This document shows, in pieces, positions 1-7,953 of a stretch of DNA of 64,000 bases. The stretch is taken from assembly GCF_007678455.1 (NCBI RefSeq), contig NZ_VEEP01000011.1:62001-126000 (forward strand), in the 5' to 3' direction. Source of the DNA: Cytobacillus oceanisediminis 2691. Lineage in GTDB: Bacteria; Bacillota; Bacilli; Bacillales; Cytobacillaceae. Both the position numbers and the translations under genes were made by a program. The notes below the pieces were generated by a model, which was not told where the DNA came from, made no database searches, and saw only the letters and a list, made by a program, of their open reading frames with translations. The number at the start of each line of letters is the position of its first letter. Within the stretch, counting starts at the first letter, position 1.

Positions 1-307
1 TATGGTTGGATTGGCAGACTTTCAGGATCATTACCCCGGAGAACTATCGGGTGGTCAACAGCAAAGAGTGAGTATTGCCCGCGCTTTGATTGTCAATCCG
101 CCGATCATATTGGCGGATGAACCGACTGGAAGTCTGGATTCAGAAACGGAAGAGGATTTGCTTAGGTTCATAAAAAAATTAAATAGTGAACTTGGCATAA
201 CCTTTTTAATCATTACCCATGATGACAAGGTTGCAAGGATTGGCCATCGGACCATTGAATTAAAAGATGGAAGAGTAGTTGAAGAGGTGATTGCAAATGA
301 GGCTTAA
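1..307 (+). CDS. ABC transporter ATP-binding protein, C-terminal part (cut by window start)
   Basis: This is the C-terminal ~100 residues of an ABC ATPase whose start lies before the window. The signature LSGGQQQRVSIARAL, a Walker B with D-loop (IILADEPTGSLD) and an H-loop (IITHD) are all visible. The set is typical of the LolD/MacB/YknY-type ATPases that drive export or envelope-remodelling permeases (family knowledge). It overlaps the following FtsX/MacB-type permease gene by a few bases, so the two are translationally coupled and probably form one transporter. The Walker A end is not in the window. The substrate cannot be told from sequence. Confidence 0.93.
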   Translation, partial: MVGLADFQDHYPGELSGGQQQRVSIARALIVNPPIILADEPTGSLDSETEEDLLRFIKKLNSELGITFLIITHDDKVARIGHRTIELKDGRVVEEVIANEA

Positions 308-1643
308 AGATCAATTTCGTTTCGTCAGGCAAAACATGAAGAAGAACAGGACAAGGCTGTTCATGACCATCCTGGCCACAGCGATGAGTGTTGCATTCCT
401 CATTGTCCTTGCTTCTGTAGGATTTGGGCTTCATAAATCGATTGTGAAAGAAACGCTGGAAAGAAGGATTGTGACAGAGATAGAAGTACCAGGAAAAGAA
501 GATCCTCAAAATGGATTTAAACAGCTGAGCGAAAAGGATATTGCATTTTTTGAAAAAATTAAGGATGTTAAAGCTGTTACCAGAAGGAAAAACCTCCAGG
601 ATTATCAGTTTGAAGTTGGTGAACACCAGACCTTTGCGCGGGCAGTGGTTGCCGATATGCCTTCCGAAATGAAGTCCGGGCTTGAATTATCAGATGGGCA
701 TCTGCCGAAATCAGACAATGAGGTGCTTGTTGGCTACCATTTTGTTGAAGATTTGCGACCTAACGGAGATGCAACAGAAGACATATATAATGAAAACGGC
801 CAGATAAAAGAAGAATATCAATACAAAGGTGAACTTGTAGGAAAGAAAATCATCATGAACGTAATCAAGTTTGAAGATGGCAAAGAAATAAAAGAGAAGC
901 TGCAAGTTACCATTGCAGGAATCCGTAAGAAGCCCACGAAGGAATGGGTCTATGACAATGTGGTATTTGTTTCCGAAGGGGTCCTTAAGCAAGTAGAGGA
1001 GTTTACAGGAACACCGCGGGGAATGATGAAGGACCCGAACAACCCAGACATGGAACTGCCAGCAATAGCGGCTGACCAGTTTGACGAGGTTAAAATATAC
1101 GCTGAAGATATGGAAGCAGTAAAAGATATTACAGTTAAGCTTGAAGAAAACAATTTTCCATCCTATTCGGTCATTAATGAATTGAAGGATGTGAATGTAA
1201 TGTTCACGATCGTGAAGGCTGGACTTATTTTCATCGGAACGATTGCCATCATCATTGCCTCGATAGGAATTTATAACACAATGACCATGGCCGTTACAGA
1301 AAGGGCACCAGATATCGGAATCATGAAAGCGATCGGTGCCAATCCAAAGACAATCAAAAAGATCTTCATACTGGAAAGCAGTTATATCGGCTTGATCGGA
1401 GCAGCGATCGGCACGCTCGTAGCCTATGTTATAAGTATAATTGTTAATTTTGGATTGCCGATCATCATAAAGCATGCATTTGGTGAAGAACCGCCCGAGG
1501 GCTTGATATTTAGCCATATTCCCTTTACACTGCCAATAATCAGCTTCATAATTTGTTACCTTGTCACAATCCTTTCTGGTTTGCGTCCAGCACAGAGAGC
1601 TACAAAAGTAGATGTGCTCCAGGCTTTGAGAAGAGAAGTATAA
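297..1643 (+). CDS. ABC transporter permease, MacB/FtsX type
   Basis: This encodes a 448-residue membrane subunit pairing with the upstream ATPase. One N-terminal membrane segment (about residues 20-45) is followed by a ~240-residue extracytoplasmic core, then three C-terminal membrane helices (from about residue 300) in an FtsX domain with the conserved stretch MAVTERAPDIGIMKAIGA. That 4-TM layout is that of MacB/YknZ permeases. ATG at 297 is preferred over the in-frame TTG at 291 because AGAGGTGA sits 6 bases before it; the start overlaps the ATPase stop. Such pairs export peptides or lipids or resist antimicrobial peptides; which applies here is unknown. Confidence 0.9.
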   Translation: MRLKDQFRFVRQNMKKNRTRLFMTILATAMSVAFLIVLASVGFGLHKSIVKETLERRIVTEIEVPGKEDPQNGFKQLSEKDIAFFEKIKDVKAVTRRKNLQDYQFEVGEHQTFARAVVADMPSEMKSGLELSDGHLPKSDNEVLVGYHFVEDLRPNGDATEDIYNENGQIKEEYQYKGELVGKKIIMNVIKFEDGKEIKEKLQVTIAGIRKKPTKEWVYDNVVFVSEGVLKQVEEFTGTPRGMMKDPNNPDMELPAIAADQFDEVKIYAEDMEAVKDITVKLEENNFPSYSVINELKDVNVMFTIVKAGLIFIGTIAIIIASIGIYNTMTMAVTERAPDIGIMKAIGANPKTIKKIFILESSYIGLIGAAIGTLVAYVISIIVNFGLPIIIKHAFGEEPPEGLIFSHIPFTLPIISFIICYLVTILSGLRPAQRATKVDVLQALRREV

Positions 1644-1743
1644 CAGGATGCGCTACATCTTTATAACTCCTGACCAGGAATGAATAGATTTGTTGCCTTT
1701 GGAAAAATCTAAACCTATCGACCATTTTACAGGGGGATAGGAT

Positions 1744-2091
1744 ATGTCAGTCATTGTTATTCAAACATTTGAATTGAAACAAGATAAGTTCCCGGACGGG
1801 ATCAAGAATCTGCGCTTGATTCAAAATTTCCGGAACGAACAGTATGACCATAGGGTGGAGCTTTTGTCGCCAATATCAGGAGAAGATCATACCTATGCAT
1901 TAGTTTCCACCTATGAAGGGTTAGCGGAAATGGAGCTTCAAAATAAGAAAATGTTTGAAGATGAGGAGTATAAAGAGCTAGTTGGTGAATTCTTTCTTGA
2001 AAATATCGTGCAAGGAAGCATGTATACACAGTTGTATCGCACAATGACTGGATTGAGCAAGGAATCGGATACCGATAAAGGCAAGAATTAA
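1744..2091 (+). CDS. small hypothetical protein, possibly dimeric alpha/beta barrel
   Basis: A 115-residue soluble protein with no membrane segment. The pattern of a beta strand (MSVIVIQTFEL), an amphipathic helix, strands around HRVELLSP and YALVSTYEG, a helix, and a final strand ending in YRTM resembles the ferredoxin-like fold of small monooxygenase-like (ABM/NIPSNAP) proteins. This is a fold impression only; no catalytic residues are recognisable. The ribosome binding site AGGGGGATAGG precedes the ATG. It lies 100 bases after the permease gene and may be transcribed with it. A terminator follows directly. Confidence 0.75.
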   Translation: MSVIVIQTFELKQDKFPDGIKNLRLIQNFRNEQYDHRVELLSPISGEDHTYALVSTYEGLAEMELQNKKMFEDEEYKELVGEFFLENIVQGSMYTQLYRTMTGLSKESDTDKGKN

Positions 2092-2094
2092 CTC

Positions 2095-2132
2095 TAAAAA
2101 AGTCATTCCTTAGGGAATTGGCTTTTTTTTTT
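2095..2132 (+). terminator. rho-independent terminator
   Basis: An imperfect stem (AGTCATTCC against GGAATTGGCT with wobble pairs) is followed by a run of ten T, just after the stop of the small barrel-like gene. Confidence 0.7.
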
Positions 2133-2204
2133 GCCTTATCACTCAATACATAATATCAGGTGGATTCTCTAATGATAATACTTATCGAGAAAGGGGAGAA
2201 AGGA

Positions 2205-3557
2205 ATGGATTTTTTTCTGCCATCTGTAAAATCCAAAGGCGGGGATCACTCAAATGAAGGAGATTTAAAATGGTGGCAATTGTCCCTTATCGGTGTGGGA
2301 TGTACGATCGGCACAGGTTTTTTCCTGGGTTCAGCCATTGGAATCAAAATCACCGGGCCATCAATCGTCATCTCATTTATCCTTGCGGCTATTGGTACTT
2401 ACCTGGTCTATAATTTATTGGCAAAAATGACAGCCGAAGACCCACAGGATGGTTCTTTTTGCTATTATGCCAAAAAGGCTTACGGAAAATGGGCTGGGTT
2501 CAGCTGCGGCTGGAATTATTGGAGTTCCAATATCCTGATTATGGGAAGCCAGCTGACCGCTCTTTCGATCTTATCCCAATTCTGGTTTCCCCATATCCCT
2601 TTATGGATTTTTGCAACTGGTTACGCAGTTCTCTCAATCGGCGTTGTCCTAACCGGAAATAAAGGTTTTGATAAGGTTGAAGATTTGCTTGCGGTTATTA
2701 AAACGGCAGCCATCATCATGTTCATCCTTATTGCTGCAGCAGCTCTTTTCGGATTGTTCAATCTTGAAACGCAGGAAGTTTATATGCCGAACTCAGTAGA
2801 TAAACTTTTTCCTGGCGGACTAAAAGGCTTTTGGTCATCGCTGATTTATGCTTTTTACGCATATGGAGGAATAGAGGTAATCGGATTGATGGCGACAAGA
2901 TTGAAAAATAAAGAAGATGCCCCAAAAGCGGGTGTGATCATGCTGATTTTACTGGTCATTGTGTACGTGCTTTCATTGGGCTTTGCTGTCATTCTGGCTG
3001 CACACGGAGCTTTTAACGATAAGGAAAGTCCATTTGTAACTGCCATGGGTCAGTTCAAGTTGGATTTCTTTCCGCATGTATTCAATGCTGCAATCATTCT
3101 CGCAGGTTTTTCGACTATGACAGCTTCTTTATTTGGTGTTACAACCTTGCTCGTCACACTGGCCGAGGATGGGGATGCTCCGAAGATTTTCTCCAAGAAA
3201 ATTGAAAAGTGGAAGCAATTGCCGCTTCCATCCCTGGGACTTGCAGTAGTAGGACTGATCGCTTCCATAATTACCGCGTTGCTGCTTCCGGGAAAAATAT
3301 ATGAGTATATTACTACTGCCGCAGGAATCCTGATTCTATTCAATTGGGCTTTCATTATCCTGTCGGGGCTTAAATTAGTTGAAATGAAGGTATGGGGGAA
3401 AACACTCTCCACATTGGGCATATTCCTTATTCTTGCTGCAGTTACAGGAACTCTGGCTGAGAAGAGCATACGAATGGGTTTCTTTATCAGCATTATTGTT
3501 GTTTTGTTAATTGGATTGATCTCTGTTGTTTTGCAGAAAAAAGTATGGAATAAATAG
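2205..3557 (+). CDS. APC-family amino acid permease
   Basis: A 450-residue polytopic membrane protein of the amino acid-polyamine-organocation family with about 12 predicted membrane segments. The first helix carries the family's glycine-rich substrate motif (VGCTIGTGFFLGSA), and helix 6 has the usual YAFYAYGGIEVIG segment. It likely imports an amino acid by proton symport (family knowledge); the specific substrate is not readable. The start at 2205 is chosen because AAAGGGGAGAAAGGA lies just upstream, whereas the in-frame GTG at 2160 has no binding site. The gene stands alone, between a terminator and a decayed DUF2512 gene. Confidence 0.93.
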   Translation: MDFFLPSVKSKGGDHSNEGDLKWWQLSLIGVGCTIGTGFFLGSAIGIKITGPSIVISFILAAIGTYLVYNLLAKMTAEDPQDGSFCYYAKKAYGKWAGFSCGWNYWSSNILIMGSQLTALSILSQFWFPHIPLWIFATGYAVLSIGVVLTGNKGFDKVEDLLAVIKTAAIIMFILIAAAALFGLFNLETQEVYMPNSVDKLFPGGLKGFWSSLIYAFYAYGGIEVIGLMATRLKNKEDAPKAGVIMLILLVIVYVLSLGFAVILAAHGAFNDKESPFVTAMGQFKLDFFPHVFNAAIILAGFSTMTASLFGVTTLLVTLAEDGDAPKIFSKKIEKWKQLPLPSLGLAVVGLIASIITALLLPGKIYEYITTAAGILILFNWAFIILSGLKLVEMKVWGKTLSTLGIFLILAAVTGTLAEKSIRMGFFISIIVVLLIGLISVVLQKKVWNK

Positions 3558-3596
3558 AATGGAGAAAAATAATATAAATCTTAAATATTGGTGGAG

Positions 3597-4027
3597 ATGG
3601 AGTGGGAACACCTTAGAGCCTGGCCTTGCTGTATACCATCCTTGGGGTAATATATGAAATGCCATTTACTAACGTACTATTGATTTCTCTGATCCTTATT
3701 ATTGCTTCATACTTAATAGGGGACTTATTCCTTCTGTCAAAGACTAATAATACGATCGCAACATTAGCAGATTTCGGACTTGTCTTTATGATCATTTGAA
3801 TAATAGGAGAAAGCTTGACCTATGGAGAGCGCCTATTGCTCCCATCCTTAATAGAAGCTGGCGGAATTGCCGTAACTGAATACTTTTTCCATAAATACGT
3901 ATCCCGAAGTGTTTTGGAAGTTGGCGAAAAGTATAACAATGGAAATTACCGATACAAAACAGAGGCATCTGAAGAATTATACCCTGTCAAACCGGATGTC
4001 AGAAGCGATGAGGATACAGGTAAATAA
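3597..4027 (+). pseudogene. DUF2512 (YndM-like) membrane protein, frameshifted and stop-interrupted
   Basis: Translation gives a nearly full DUF2512 protein, a small four-helix membrane family of Bacillaceae, but in pieces. The start (ATG 3597, MEWEHLRA) is in one frame. After a single-base loss near 3615-3620 the frame becomes ALLYTILGVIYEMPF and runs through GDLFLLSKTNNTIATLADFG. A TGA at 3797-3799 then breaks the reading where relatives carry Trp (FMII-stop-IIGESLTYGERLL), and the frame continues to YFFHKYV and a hydrophilic tail ending at 4027. Two independent lesions argue for a true pseudogene rather than one read error. Recognition of the family is from memory of its conserved motifs. 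Confidence 0.75.
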
Positions 4028-4043
4028 AGAGGTAAATAAAGAA

Positions 4044-4088
4044 GGCCGCAAAAAGCTGTGCTTTTCAGCTCTTTTGTGGCCTTGTTGT
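4044..4088. terminator. bidirectional terminator between convergent units
   Basis: A long stem (GGCCGCAAAAAGCTG against CAGCTCTTTTGTGGCC) separates the DUF2512 pseudogene (plus strand) from the PAP2 phosphatase gene (minus strand). T-rich sequence lies on the plus-strand side. Confidence 0.7.
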
Positions 4089-4092
4089 TTCT

Positions 4093-4737
4093 TCAATCTT
4101 TTACATATACGGTTTCCGAGCTTTTAGCGACCTTGAATTCCAGTACATCAAAAACAATGCCATAGATGAATGAAGTCAAGAACATGGAACCAAACATATC
4201 CAGGATATAATGCTGTTTTACAAAAAGCGTCGAGATGATGATCAAAGATCCCATTAAAGGTATGAAAATCCTGTGGATGATATGCTTGTTTTGAATGTGA
4301 AGACTGCCAAGAATGATTGTGAATGTAGTCAACACATGGATACTAGGGAAAGCATTAAAGGGTTGATCGTGGCTATAGATCATTCCGACAAGGTCAATGA
4401 GGATCCCATCTCCTGTCAATTCCGGTCTTGGAACGGTTGTTTGAAAGAAGAAATAAATCAGGAAACAAATCAATTCTCCCACAACAATCAGAGTCAATGT
4501 CTTTAAATAAACTCGTGTTTCCTTATACCAAAAATACACCAAATAACCCAAAATAAAACCGTACCAAAAGATATAGGGTATAATAAAAACCGGAAGGAAG
4601 GGAATCATTTTATCGAAGTCAGTTGAAAGGATTACTGCCTCCCTTGGATTGTTGTTTATTAATTTGTAAATCATGCCTAATACTGGCATGACCAGTAAAA
4701 ATAATAGATAAGGCAGATCTTTCTTTTTATTTTTCAT
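4093..4737 (-). CDS. PAP2-superfamily membrane phosphatase (AUR1-like)
   Basis: A 214-residue membrane protein with about six hydrophobic segments. The phosphatase motifs PSIHV (about residues 130-134) and KQHYILDMFGS (about residues 168-178, catalytic-type His followed by Asp) match the C2 and C3 motifs of the PAP2/inositolphosphorylceramide synthase-like group. It probably dephosphorylates or transfers head groups of a lipid phosphate at the membrane face (family inference). GGGGATAGGAC precedes the ATG. It is monocistronic on the minus strand and convergent with the DUF2512 remnant. Confidence 0.85.
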   Translation of the reverse strand: MKNKKKDLPYLLFLLVMPVLGMIYKLINNNPREAVILSTDFDKMIPFLPVFIIPYIFWYGFILGYLVYFWYKETRVYLKTLTLIVVGELICFLIYFFFQTTVPRPELTGDGILIDLVGMIYSHDQPFNAFPSIHVLTTFTIILGSLHIQNKHIIHRIFIPLMGSLIIISTLFVKQHYILDMFGSMFLTSFIYGIVFDVLEFKVAKSSETVYVKD

Positions 4738-5083
4738 GTCCTATCCCCTTTGCTGAATTGCTGATGGTGTATAAATACCACAAACAGTCCATTTTAATCC
4801 CCATTCAATTTTTACCTTTTCTGTAATCACTTATATAGACGATTTTCATAGGCTTTAGTTCCACAATTCTTAACCAAATCTATTTTTTATCTACAAGCGT
4901 GATTTTTCATAACGGTAATGGAAAGTTCCCCTCAACTGCTCAACCAGTTAAATAAAAACTCTAAGAAAATTATTCTCTAAAAAAAAGAAGCTTATAAAAA
5001 GAAGGGAGACAGAGAAAAGAGAGAATAAGTGATTGGATATCGTAAATTTCGTATGGAAATATTAATACTATCTGAAAAAATAA
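4738..5083. other. AT-rich intergenic region, nothing recognised
   Basis: About 345 bases between the PAP2 gene start and the tRNA-Arg terminator. It should contain the PAP2 promoter on the minus strand. I see no open reading frame of useful length, no RNA motif and no mobile-element end. Confidence 0.5.
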
Positions 5084-5112
5084 AAAAACCTTGATATATT
5101 ATCAAGGTTTTT
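5084..5112 (-). terminator. terminator of the tRNA-Arg gene
   Basis: A perfect 12-bp stem (AAAAACCTTGAT/ATCAAGGTTTTT) with a 5-base loop lies directly downstream of the tRNA on the minus strand and ends in T residues. Confidence 0.85.
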
Positions 5113-5115
5113 AAG

Positions 5116-5189
5116 CGTCCCAGAAGAGATTCGAACTCCCGACCTACAGTTTAGGAAACTGTTGCTCTATCCTGCTGAGCTACTGGGAC
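5116..5189 (-). tRNA. tRNA-Arg (anticodon CCT)
   Basis: Read on the minus strand, this folds as a complete cloverleaf. The acceptor stem is GTCCCAG/CTGGGAC with discriminator G; the D arm is GCTC...GAGC; the anticodon stem is ACAGT/ACTGT around the loop TTCCTAA, giving anticodon CCT; the T loop is TTCGAAT. The 3' CCA is not encoded, so it must be added by the nucleotidyltransferase. The gene is followed by its own hairpin terminator. It decodes AGG arginine codons. Confidence 0.96.
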
Positions 5190-5244
5190 AAGATTAGAAA
5201 TAAAGTTGAAATTTGAGAAAGTAACTAGATTAGTGTGATATCCC

Positions 5245-5288
5245 GTCCACATCTCAGAATGAATTCCAAGAAGCGGCTCGATGTGGAC
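5245..5288. repeat. 9-bp inverted repeat next to the tRNA remnant
   Basis: GTCCACATC (5245-5253) and GATGTGGAC (5280-5288) form a perfect inverted repeat with a 26-base loop. It lies between the tRNA gene and the chimeric tRNA scrap. No T tract follows, so it is not a standard terminator. Confidence 0.5.
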
Positions 5289-5298
5289 GCTGAAGCCG

Positions 5299-5338
5299 TT
5301 TCGATGAAGCGGATTCGAACGTACTGAGCTACTGGGAC
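5299..5338 (-). pseudogene. chimeric tRNA remnant
   Basis: The minus strand repeats the first 15 bases of the adjacent tRNA-Arg exactly (GTCCCAGTAGCTCAG, 5324-5338), then jumps to a T-arm-like GTTCGAATCC. The whole anticodon region is absent and the 3' acceptor strand is missing, so it cannot fold as a tRNA. It looks like the scar of recombination or deletion between tRNA genes. Confidence 0.55.
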
Positions 5339-5469
5339 AAGGTATATTGGTTTTGAATTTCAGCGACTTAATTATTATATGATGAATCCAGAAAAATTTC
5401 AAGATGATTTTTCCTGTAAATTTTCAGAGGGCAATCAAGAAGCAGATGATCTGGCTTCTTGATTGCTGT

Positions 5470-6285
5470 TCAATGTTGTTGTTTTCGATGAAACAGGCCC
5501 ATTACTTCCAGGGTTTCTGTTATATTCACAAATGCCTCAGGGTCTATTTCTTCTATGAGTGTTTTGACTTCGGTAAGTTCATACCGGGATATGACCGTAA
5601 TGATGACATTGCTTTGCTCATTGGAGTATCCGCCAATAGAGTCGATAACCGTCACACCGCGATAGACATTTTTAAGAAGATGCTGTTTCACTTCCTCGCC
5701 TTTTCTGGTAATGATCATTAAAGTAAGCTTCACATGATGTGTATGAACTTTATCAATCACTTTTCCCAGAACGAAAATGGAAACAAGGGTATTCAGTGCT
5801 GCATCCCAGCTGAATAAGAAGCCTGATAACAAAATGACGATAGAATTCATCGCAAACAATAATGTTCCCATTGGAAAGTCCTTTCGTCTGGCAAGGAGCA
5901 TTCCAATGATATCAAATCCGCCTGATGAACCTGATGAGCGAAAGATAATACCTATTCCCAGTCCGACAATAGCACCTCCGAAAATGGAAGAAAGAATCGG
6001 GTCCTTAGCGAGTTTAAATACAGGTATAAAATAAAGTGCAATTGAGATGGTAATGACTGAAAGGATTGTATAAATGATGAATTTTCTCCCTAATTTCAAA
6101 TAACCAATAACAAGCAGGGGGAAGTTCAACAGGAAATTGTAAATGCCCGTATTTATAGATGTGAGCATCGATAAAATGATGGAAAGACCACTGATTCCAC
6201 TGCTCATGATTCCATGTGGAATCAGGAAGAGGTTGAATGCAAATGAAACGATGAGTGAGCCAATAATAATTCCAGCTGTCTTCAA
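5470..6285 (-). CDS. YitT family membrane protein (DUF161 + DUF2179)
   Basis: A 271-residue protein with five or six hydrophobic segments in the first ~190 residues (GIMSSGISGLSIIL and GSSGGFDIIGMLLA motifs), followed by a soluble DUF2179 domain (YRGVTVIDSIGGYSN). This is the standard YitT/YqfU architecture; function in the family is poorly defined. TTG at 6285 is preferred because GGAGGC lies 8-9 bases upstream; the TTG at 6300 overlaps that site. It is one of three YitT-type genes in the window. Confidence 0.88.
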   Translation of the reverse strand: MKTAGIIIGSLIVSFAFNLFLIPHGIMSSGISGLSIILSMLTSINTGIYNFLLNFPLLVIGYLKLGRKFIIYTILSVITISIALYFIPVFKLAKDPILSSIFGGAIVGLGIGIIFRSSGSSGGFDIIGMLLARRKDFPMGTLLFAMNSIVILLSGFLFSWDAALNTLVSIFVLGKVIDKVHTHHVKLTLMIITRKGEEVKQHLLKNVYRGVTVIDSIGGYSNEQSNVIITVISRYELTEVKTLIEEIDPEAFVNITETLEVMGLFHRKQQH

Positions 6286-6482
6286 GTAGGACGCCTCCAA
6301 TAAATAGTGTGTGAGAAATATTATATCGGTGAAAATAAAGAAATGGATTTAAAAGTTTATTTTAAATTCATATATTATTTTGATTTAGAAGTGCTATTTT
6401 CAACCAAAAATCGAATGATGAAAATTATATATCTGCCAGAGAAGGGAAAAATAAGATGATTTAATGTTGGAGGTGAGCAGCT

Positions 6483-6740
6483 ATGGACAATGATTCAGTC
6501 AGGGACCTGGTAACCGTAAGAGATGAGATGGGAAATGAGAGACAGTTCGAAGTAGAAGCATTGTTTGAAATGAATGGACTATCTTATGCGATGTTGAGAG
6601 AAGGGGAAGAAACTGTGGTAATGAAAGTAGAGGACCAAGGTGAGGACCAATTTCTCGTAGGACTTGAAAGTGAAGGTGAAAAATCCAACTTGCTAGATGC
6701 CTATCAAATTGCTGTTGATGCAGCACCAGCGGAAGAGTGA
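6483..6740 (+). CDS. DUF1292 family small protein
   Basis: An 85-residue acidic protein with the DUF1292 pattern: a DEMGNERQFEVEALFEMNG start, then SYAMLREGEETVVMKVE. The group is widespread in Firmicutes (YrzB-like) and has no established function. GGAGGTGAGCAG precedes the ATG. It stands alone between two YitT genes and is followed by a terminator. Confidence 0.85.
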   Translation: MDNDSVRDLVTVRDEMGNERQFEVEALFEMNGLSYAMLREGEETVVMKVEDQGEDQFLVGLESEGEKSNLLDAYQIAVDAAPAEE

Positions 6741-6773
6741 TGGGGCTAACAAATTACTTGATGATAAACGAAA

Positions 6774-6804
6774 AGCCCAGATGTTCTCTGGGCTGCACTT
6801 TTTT
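6774..6804 (+). terminator. rho-independent terminator
   Basis: The stem AGCCCAGA/TCTGGGCT is followed by GCACTTTTTT, directly after the DUF1292 gene. Confidence 0.8.
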
Positions 6805-6824
6805 CCCTGCGGTTAAAATAATCA

Positions 6825-7718
6825 CTAGTGGATATTTCGTTTCTTGAACCTTCCTCCTCGTACTTCAGCAATGTTACCTACAGCAAGGAAGGCAGTTTCA
6901 TCCAGCTCTTCGACAATTGATTTTAGTTTCGCTTCTTCCAGACGGGTAATGACACAGAAAATTACTTTCTTGTCATCCCCGGTGTATGCTCCTTCACCTG
7001 TTAAATAGGTTACACCCCGGCCAAGCCGAGCAAGAATCGCTTCGCCGATTTCCTTATGCTGGTCACTGATGATCCACGCTGCTTTTGATTCATCCAGTCC
7101 AGCAATCACAATATCAATTGTTTTAAAAGCGATGAAGTACGCGAGAATCGAATACATTGCACGATCCCAGCCAAACACAAATCCTGCGGTTCCAAAAATG
7201 AAGATGTTAAAAAACATGATGACTTCACCGACTGAAAATGGGAGTCTTCGATTTGCGAGGATTGCCAGAATCTCAGTACCGTCCAGAGATCCGCCGTAAC
7301 GGATGACTATGCCTACACCAGCCCCGAGAACGATCCCTCCGAATACGGTGGCAAGCAGCAAATCTTCTGTAAAAACAGGTACTTCATGAAGAAAGCTGGT
7401 TGTTAATGAAAGAACAGTAATCCCCAAAAGGGTGGAAAGTGCGAATGTTTTTCCAATTTGTTTATAACCAATGAAAAAGAAAGGAATGTTTAATACAAAA
7501 ATAAAGAGGCCGAGGCGCCAGCCTGTTAAATGAGAGAGGATAATTGAAATGCCAACAATTCCGCCATCCAAAATTCTGTTTGGGACGAGGAATTCCTCAA
7601 TTCCTACACCCATCAGGACAGCTCCCAAAATGATGAAAAAGATTCTTTTAGCTAGTTTTGTTTTTGTAATGCCCTTATGCTGCTGCCGGGCAAGAACTGC
7701 TTCTTGACTGCTGTTCAT
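6825..7718 (-). CDS. YitT family membrane protein (DUF161 + DUF2179)
   Basis: A 297-residue paralogue of the 5470-6285 gene with the same build: a hydrophilic N-terminus, five or six membrane segments with VPNRILDGGIVGISIIL and GGSLDGTEILAIL, and a C-terminal DUF2179 domain (LGRGVTYLTGEGAYTGDDKK). GGGGGAACAA precedes the ATG. It is a separate unit on the minus strand. The cellular role is not established in the family. Confidence 0.9.
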   Translation of the reverse strand: MNSSQEAVLARQQHKGITKTKLAKRIFFIILGAVLMGVGIEEFLVPNRILDGGIVGISIILSHLTGWRLGLFIFVLNIPFFFIGYKQIGKTFALSTLLGITVLSLTTSFLHEVPVFTEDLLLATVFGGIVLGAGVGIVIRYGGSLDGTEILAILANRRLPFSVGEVIMFFNIFIFGTAGFVFGWDRAMYSILAYFIAFKTIDIVIAGLDESKAAWIISDQHKEIGEAILARLGRGVTYLTGEGAYTGDDKKVIFCVITRLEEAKLKSIVEELDETAFLAVGNIAEVRGGRFKKRNIH

Positions 7719-7953
7719 TTGTTCCCCCTTAGTAGAATCAACCGTTTGAATATATAATCTATTTTATCATAAAAGATGTAAATGTACTGTTTGAAAGTAT
7801 GTTTCTATTTAATGTGTGAATCTTCAATAGTTCTTATCCAGTCAGTAAGTAAGCCAGTAAGTAGTTCAATTTTCCAGGGTTGAAATGTCATGAATTGGGT
7901 ACAAAATAGGAAGGTAAATGCTTTTTTAAAAAACGAAAAGGTGATGTATTGAA

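Noticed and set aside
3815-4027. Independent 70-residue gene
   Set aside because: It continues the DUF2512 reading frame after the TGA at 3797 and has no ribosome binding site of its own.
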